DNA of 37,500 bases from Bigelowiella natans CCMP2755 (lineage: Eukaryota; Cercozoa; Chlorarachniophyceae), in NCBI GenBank assembly GCA_000320545.1, contig ADNK01001946.1, positions 1 to 37,500 on the forward strand, read 5' to 3'. The notes beneath the pieces were generated by a model that did no database searches, was not told the origin of the DNA, and worked only from the letters and a program-made list of their open reading frames with translations. Positions 32,687-37,500 of the stretch are shown here, in pieces. Each line of letters opens with the position of its first letter. The first letter of the stretch is position 1. The translations under genes were made by a program, and so were the position numbers.

Positions 32687-33916
32687 TCATCCGTCATCTT
32701 CACGCTCATCTGCTTCGAGTTCACTAGGAAGTCGTTGATTCCCACAGGTAAGCGTTGAAAAGCACGGATGATCCTCAATATCGTCGTCTTCGATGTCTCC
32801 GCTAACATCTACCAGCATAATCCATTCCTTCAAATCCGGACGATTCGGTGATACGATGGTCTCTATTGATCGCTTGCGAGCTGAATTGCGCATGGCATCC
32901 ATCGTCGTCTTAGTAACATTTAGAGAGTTGAGCGTACCCATCGCAAAGTTGTAAGGGTTATTCCAACTTAGATCTGCACAGAGCGTCTGTATGTGCGGAT
33001 GAATGATAGGCTGTTCATTGAGCGGGGACATGAGGCACGCATCATGAGTGAATGTCCGATCGAGGCTCCTCACGAGATTTAGAGGGAGGAGGTCCTTTGT
33101 CTCTTTCAATTTTGCCCCAGCTTCGGTCTGCAGCTCGTCGATGTAGTGTTCGACGAAAGCGCTTGTTGTGTTCTTGCTCTGGGCTGCCTGGTACATCTCA
33201 TACGGGCGGGTGAGGGCGGCGTGAGCATCTTCGCGCTTGACGAAGTTGGCCCAATCTATCCATCGGTACCCATGCACGTCCTCAAAATTCCACATGCAGT
33301 GCGGGCGCACTGGAAGATACCATTGTGCGTCAGGGCGGGTTTTCATAACAAAGTCGAATTTCGTGTTTTCTTGCTTCTCATAGGCCTCGATGTCTTCCAT
33401 GCAAGCCTGCATGCTTCGGAGTTGCCCAACAAGAGCCATCTCGTAGCTATTACATTCTTTAAATTCAGCGTTGGGGTTACATTTGAGGAGGTTGTCTTGT
33501 TCCACAAAACTCACTTTCGCAGGACTTAATGAATCGATTGCTACTTTAAGATCCTTGTCATCAATGGATTCTGAAGAAGGTTGAAAAGCAGATTGGTCCT
33601 GCGAGTGTAGCCTCATGAACACCTTGAAGTCGCCACCAAATGCCTTGATCAAATTTTCTTGAATGGTTCTATGGGTGATCGGGTTTACGAAAGTTCTTGG
33701 AGATCCAGTAAGGCACAAGGCAACGTTTGGGCGCTTGTAGTTTGAACAGAGAAGGTCAGATACGGACATTGTTTGAGATTTTTTCCACATGGTCGCCTGT
33801 GACAAGCTATCTGCTCTCTCCGCAGTAAGAACGGTACTGCCGCTCGGCTGACTTCTAGTAAGAGCTGTTGCATGCTGTGCGAAGATGAAGGCGAGGGCGA
33901 GGATTGAACCCCACAT
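32687..33916 (-). CDS. Secretory glycosyltransferase-like protein, intronless
   Basis: 409 residues. The N-terminus (WGSILALAFIFAQHATAL) is a signal peptide or signal anchor. From residue about 64 comes NVALCLTGSPRTF, and later the segment KTRPDAQWYLPVRPHCMW. This pairing of a conserved N-terminal VALCLTGSPRTF strand with a central R-P-D motif is seen in uncharacterised GT-A-like glycosyltransferase families of algae and plants. The RPD may play the role of the usual DxD metal site. Two N-glycosylation sequons, NTT and NVT, fit the secretory route. The acidic C-terminus ends EREDDG. Donor and acceptor sugars are unknown. It stands head to head with the Cys-rich secreted protein gene, 475 bases apart. 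Confidence 0.65.
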   Translation of the reverse strand: MWGSILALAFIFAQHATALTRSQPSGSTVLTAERADSLSQATMWKKSQTMSVSDLLCSNYKRPNVALCLTGSPRTFVNPITHRTIQENLIKAFGGDFKVFMRLHSQDQSAFQPSSESIDDKDLKVAIDSLSPAKVSFVEQDNLLKCNPNAEFKECNSYEMALVGQLRSMQACMEDIEAYEKQENTKFDFVMKTRPDAQWYLPVRPHCMWNFEDVHGYRWIDWANFVKREDAHAALTRPYEMYQAAQSKNTTSAFVEHYIDELQTEAGAKLKETKDLLPLNLVRSLDRTFTHDACLMSPLNEQPIIHPHIQTLCADLSWNNPYNFAMGTLNSLNVTKTTMDAMRNSARKRSIETIVSPNRPDLKEWIMLVDVSGDIEDDDIEDHPCFSTLTCGNQRLPSELEADEREDDG

Positions 33917-34391
33917 CCTTCTCCAATGAGAAGAATCGTCAATTCAATTATTCAACAAACCATGTTGTTACTGCAAGGAATTGTCATAGCGAATTATAAG
34001 ATAATAGAAGAGTATTTGAATGACGTAGGGACAAAACCGGATGATTTTGCTACATTATAATATTTCTGTGAGACTCTCCTAGGCTGACATCCCCAGATTA
34101 ATTGCACACAAACGTGGTTCATCCTCGCATTTCATCTGAAACGGAGGAGACGGTGCAAATATCGCCTCTGTTATATATCCTGCGACAATAAGCTATCCTT
34201 CGCCATTAAAATGTAGAACTTTTATTCGCAGTTTTTCTAATAGTTGATCTACCGGTAATCTAGTCATGTAACATTGTAAAATTACAGTCGAAAATGAAGG
34301 AACGACAATAAAAAAGGAGTCGTTTCATCTAAATAAGCGGATAAGAGGCGACATCAACCCATCAACTTTCCATCCTCCCCCGCAACTTGGA
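33917..34391. promoter_or_regulatory. Shared upstream region of a divergent gene pair
   Basis: 475 AT-rich bases separate the start codons of two oppositely transcribed genes for secretory-pathway proteins, so both promoters must lie here or close by. No clear TATA box or palindrome decides their position. Confidence 0.4.
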
Positions 34392-35288
34392 ATGACGCTG
34401 CTCGTTACCGCAATCGCTGCCTTCTCCCTTGCCCTACCGGTTCGATCAGATCCGGACATGCCCCACCTTACTCAGGCGTGGCAGGCTGAGTCCACTGGAG
34501 ACGGTTTACCTGGTGCGGTCGGTAAGGAATCGTACATCTACGAGGAGTGCAAGAAGACCTCCGAGACCTGCTTGCAAGCTCACATTTTCGATTATGGGGC
34601 AGACAACTGCATCAAGATCGAAGTTAACGGCGGTTTCAAATACCCTTACGGAGCCGTGGGATCAGGAACTTACTACGTCAAATGCGAGTCAGTTGACTGT
34701 TGCTATGCTGGCCAAGGAACCGATGTTCCCAGCATTAAGAAATGGGACATCGGGCCTGAAAATCTGCTGACCAAAGTAAAATACCTCGGCAAGCGTGACA
34801 CCACAGAGCTGTTCAACAACTCTGTCCACGGGGCAGAGGTATGGAGCCAGACAACTTCCATCCCATTCTCCAAGATTGGCATCGACTACACTTTCTACGT
34901 TACTCGCAAAACAAACCCGGACAACACGACCGACGTCGTCACACACCGCATCGACTATTCTGTTCCCGGAGACACCAAAGTCAAGGCAGGCAGCATTTTG
35001 TACGGCGATTTCAAGGTGATTAAAAACATCACCGCTTTCCGTGACTACTTCAGGCCCCCTCCAGTGTGCGAGGCCTCTTCAGTCAGATCCTGCGACGCTG
35101 AAAAAGTTAGGCAATGGGAGAGCAAGTACTTCAGCCGTTCTCAGCCACCGCAGTATGCGACCGATAAGGGCTCCTGTACCGGCCCTCACGAATTCTGCTG
35201 CCCGGCCCCTATGGACGATGTCAACAACTGTCCGGCGGGGGCTCGAACCTCTGACTGCGACGCTAAGAAATCCTGTTGCTGTGCTTGA
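34392..35288 (+). CDS. Secreted Cys-rich protein, intronless
   Basis: 298 residues. The N-terminus (TLLVTAIAAFSLALPVRS) is a clear signal peptide with likely cleavage near residue 20. The mature protein has about 20 Cys. The N-terminal half reads as beta strands (GSGTYYVKCESVDCCYAG, KKWDIGPENLLTKVKYLG), followed by VVTHRIDYSVPG and a Cys-dense C-terminus (CCPAPMDDVNNCP, KKSCCCA). Three sequons (NNS, NTT, NIT) suggest N-glycosylation. An ependymin- or lipid-binding-like beta fold is conceivable, but I cannot support it from motifs alone. The start is the first Met and fits the signal peptide. A role with the neighbouring glycosyltransferase-like protein is only suggested by the divergent arrangement. 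Confidence 0.7.
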   Translation: MTLLVTAIAAFSLALPVRSDPDMPHLTQAWQAESTGDGLPGAVGKESYIYEECKKTSETCLQAHIFDYGADNCIKIEVNGGFKYPYGAVGSGTYYVKCESVDCCYAGQGTDVPSIKKWDIGPENLLTKVKYLGKRDTTELFNNSVHGAEVWSQTTSIPFSKIGIDYTFYVTRKTNPDNTTDVVTHRIDYSVPGDTKVKAGSILYGDFKVIKNITAFRDYFRPPPVCEASSVRSCDAEKVRQWESKYFSRSQPPQYATDKGSCTGPHEFCCPAPMDDVNNCPAGARTSDCDAKKSCCCA

Positions 35289-36952
35289 TCATTCTGCTGT
35301 ACCACACAACTGGCGTGAGGCCGATTCAAACAGATGACATGTTGCGGTAGATTACGCACCGTCATTGTGGTAAAATGGAAAAGTAGATGCCTTAAACTTT
35401 GTTAAGTCGTTTGCATGCGTGCCCTACGAGCTAATAGACATCGTATCTGCTACATAGCTAGCACCTGCTATGTGTTTTATTGGTGAAGGTCATTCGCATT
35501 TACATTACTTACAGAGTTTGGCAAATTAATAAATTGTGAGCAAGTGCAAATTAATTTGTCTGTGGCTAGCTAGCTCTAGAGATGACTCCGTATGTGCTCA
35601 ATGGCTGCATGCGAGACTGCGAGACCACACACATTACAGCGATGTTATTTTTTTGTGCGGCCATGACAATAGTAAGTCGCACATCATGGAGCCGCATACA
35701 TGTAGCAGGCCTCTTCCCATTATTATTCGATAGTGCTTATATGAGTAATTTGATCGATCGATACGTCAGTGCATTGCATGCTCTATGTCTAGATGTCTAA
35801 TGCTGCATGCTAGCAGGTTGCACATACGTACTAGCTGCGTACGTGTACAATCAATTTACGCATGACTTACATGTACATCCACCAGATGCAAATGATGTGT
35901 GCTGCATGTGTGCTCGATCTGTGCGTGCCCAAAACATGTATCACATTACAGCTCCGTCAAACCCGGTAACGACGGGGTTGTGAACAGTGCAGCGCTTTGC
36001 AACGCGCTTTGAAGCAGCAGGCAGTCGCAGTTGGTCAAAGAAAAGTCATCAAAACTTGTCCGATGGCCAAACCTCAAAAATGACCGAAATGTTGACCCAA
36101 GCGTCCATTTTCAAGGCCTCAGTGAGCGCGCAAAGTGTGAAATTTCACACCCGTTGTGCAGAGGATGCACGCTGTGCATTTCTTCTCTGCCACATTTTGA
36201 ATGATTTTGCGCGTGTGTTCAACCAAATGTGATATGCACGAAAAATTTCAAAGAAATGCGAGCAAATCCAATGTCCATCACATCACACGACGCGCTTGAT
36301 CGCGCGCAAATGCTTCCAAATGCATGTTCTGGCGATTCGTTACAGGTTTGACGGAGCTGTGATACGCGTACAAACATGTGTGTGCAGCGCATGCGAAAAA
36401 CTTGTAAAACAAGCAGCCGCGCGCGCACTTTGTTGTGTTGCATGTCCAGATAGCTGCAATCGATGCGCACATGCGACAATAATATTGAAAAAAATGATGG
36501 ACACAGCAATGATATGTGTGTCGTAGCACGTTGCGCATGTCCATCATGAAAAACAATGCATTCACATCACATTCGTTTCATGCGGTTTGCGAACAGTGCA
36601 GGCGACATAAATGTGCCCAATAATAATGATGCCGCCAGTCGAGCAATGCTAGAATGACGAACAACAGCTTGCACGACTTTTTCCTTTGAAACAAACCTAA
36701 TTATAATCATCACCAGCTGCTGTGCCTACGTCAAAAAGTCTGCATCAAAACGCACAACGAAGCATGCATGCTGCTCAGTCATTATAGCCTGGCTTTGACA
36801 TACAACAGTATACATGCGCGCATAAATCACGCGACGACGCGTTAACAGCAGCGCGACTGAATTCCAGCATGGGTAAATGAGGTTGAAACTAGCATGCAAG
36901 TTGTACCCTCGTGGTTCGCACAGTCAGGACATGCGAGACGACTAAAGCGCAC
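35289..36952. other. Intergenic region
   Basis: No convincing gene. A CTAG cluster lies at about 35565-35580. Many TGCATGC, GCGCGC and ACATGT words occur, as in the other spacers of this window. Open frames of 60-96 codons overlap each other on both strands and show no family features. Confidence 0.45.
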
Positions 36953-37015
36953 TTAGCTGCTCCGTCGGTATCTTCTCCATGCAATTAGACCGAAGACTGC
37001 ACATCCCACTGCCGT
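36953..37015 (-). CDS. Terminal exon of a membrane protein (partial gene)
   Basis: After the acceptor TTTTGTTTTCTTCAG the minus strand reads TAVGCAVFGLIAWRRYRRSS followed by TAA. A hydrophobic helix followed by a short Arg-rich tail is typical of the C-terminal membrane anchor of a single-pass or tail-anchored protein. The upstream exons are not identified; they lie beyond 37.1 kb, possibly outside the window. Confidence 0.4.
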   Translation of the reverse strand, partial: TAVGCAVFGLIAWRRYRRSS

Positions 37016-37500
37016 CTGAAGAAAACAAAATAACCAGTAATTGAACGATGGAAATGATCGATGCCGGGGGACCAAAAGAAAGTCGTTTTGTGTCATAAAT
37101 CAGCAGAGGGCGAATGGTGTATATTGCTGGCGCCTAGTCACAGCTTCTAGCTTGCGTCGCCAGATCTAGTTCTACATTCATCGCTCTACGTTGCATGCGA
37201 GTGGTAAAATGCAAAGATCGACGGATCGGCCTTGGCATTTCGAATATCTGTTTTCTGCGTTTTTCCGGTTCCGTGATAATGGTTCGGTGTCACTACCACC
37301 ACCACCACCACCACTGCTACTGCTGCTGCTACTACTACTACTACTACCACTATGCCGCTGAAGACTGGGGCCATGTGTCCGAATGTGCTTTTTTCACTTG
37401 GAAGCTGATTGTTTGAGCGAACGCGATCATCATCATCATCATCATCGTCATCATCATTATCGCAGTGGCTCAGAGGACAAAATTGCTACATACGCCCACC
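37016..37500. other. Probable intron with trinucleotide tracts
   Basis: Holds CCA/CTA/CTG repeats at about 37296-37350 and (CAT)n at about 37427-37455. By analogy with other genes here, where such tracts are intronic, this is likely intron sequence of the gene whose last exon is at 36953-37015. Confidence 0.35.

Noticed and set aside
1-37500. CRISPR arrays, rRNA, tRNA genes or bacterial-type operons
   Set aside because: No spaced identical repeats, rRNA-like blocks or tRNA cloverleaf sequences were recognised; gene structure is eukaryotic.

Overview
This is eukaryotic nuclear DNA: genes are interrupted by GT-AG introns, long intergenic stretches separate them, and microsatellites are abundant. 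The likely source is an alga with a secondary plastid. One gene encodes a pheophorbide a oxygenase (PAO)-family Rieske oxygenase whose N-terminus looks like a signal peptide followed by a transit peptide. The species cannot be fixed from the sequence; a chlorarachniophyte or cryptophyte would fit. All exon structures below were read by eye from frame continuity, splice dinucleotides and family motifs, with no transcript support.

Layout. 0.6-4.4 kb (+): an extremely acidic, low-complexity, probably nuclear protein in several exons, with an apparent frameshift. 4.4-9.6 kb: repeat-rich accessory DNA holding an inverted kelch fragment, a 449-bp element with perfect 18-bp terminal inverted repeats, a coiled-coil frame and a six-repeat kelch frame separated only by an in-frame TAG, and a frameshifted gene relic. 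9.6-17.7 kb (-): an AT-rich island whose only sizeable gene is cut into about 55 very short exons. Joined, they give a roughly 1,335-residue protein with an N-myristoylation motif, a PI3/PI4-kinase catalytic core and a long basic Ser-rich tail. A three-exon small acidic frame lies downstream of it. 19.0-19.6 kb (-): part of a mitochondrial-carrier-like protein. 20.1-22.7 kb (+): the PAO-family gene, four exons.

23.8-28.1 kb (-): a gene of at least 16 exons for a DUF1907 / human C11orf54-type metal-dependent ester hydrolase, with microsatellites packed into its introns. 29.2-31.4 kb (+): a nine-exon, 261-residue multi-pass membrane protein of unknown function. 32.7-33.9 kb (-) and 34.4-35.3 kb (+): a divergent pair of intronless genes for secretory-pathway proteins, one glycosyltransferase-like and one Cys-rich. 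36.95-37.02 kb (-): the last exon of a membrane protein that continues off the window.

The genes do not form one pathway. The most notable content is the hidden, intron-shredded PI-kinase gene with altered catalytic motifs (DFK in place of DFG), and the kelch/coiled-coil locus with its inverted-repeat element and single internal stop. (CTAG)n clusters mark the intergenic spaces and were not seen in any coding exon.
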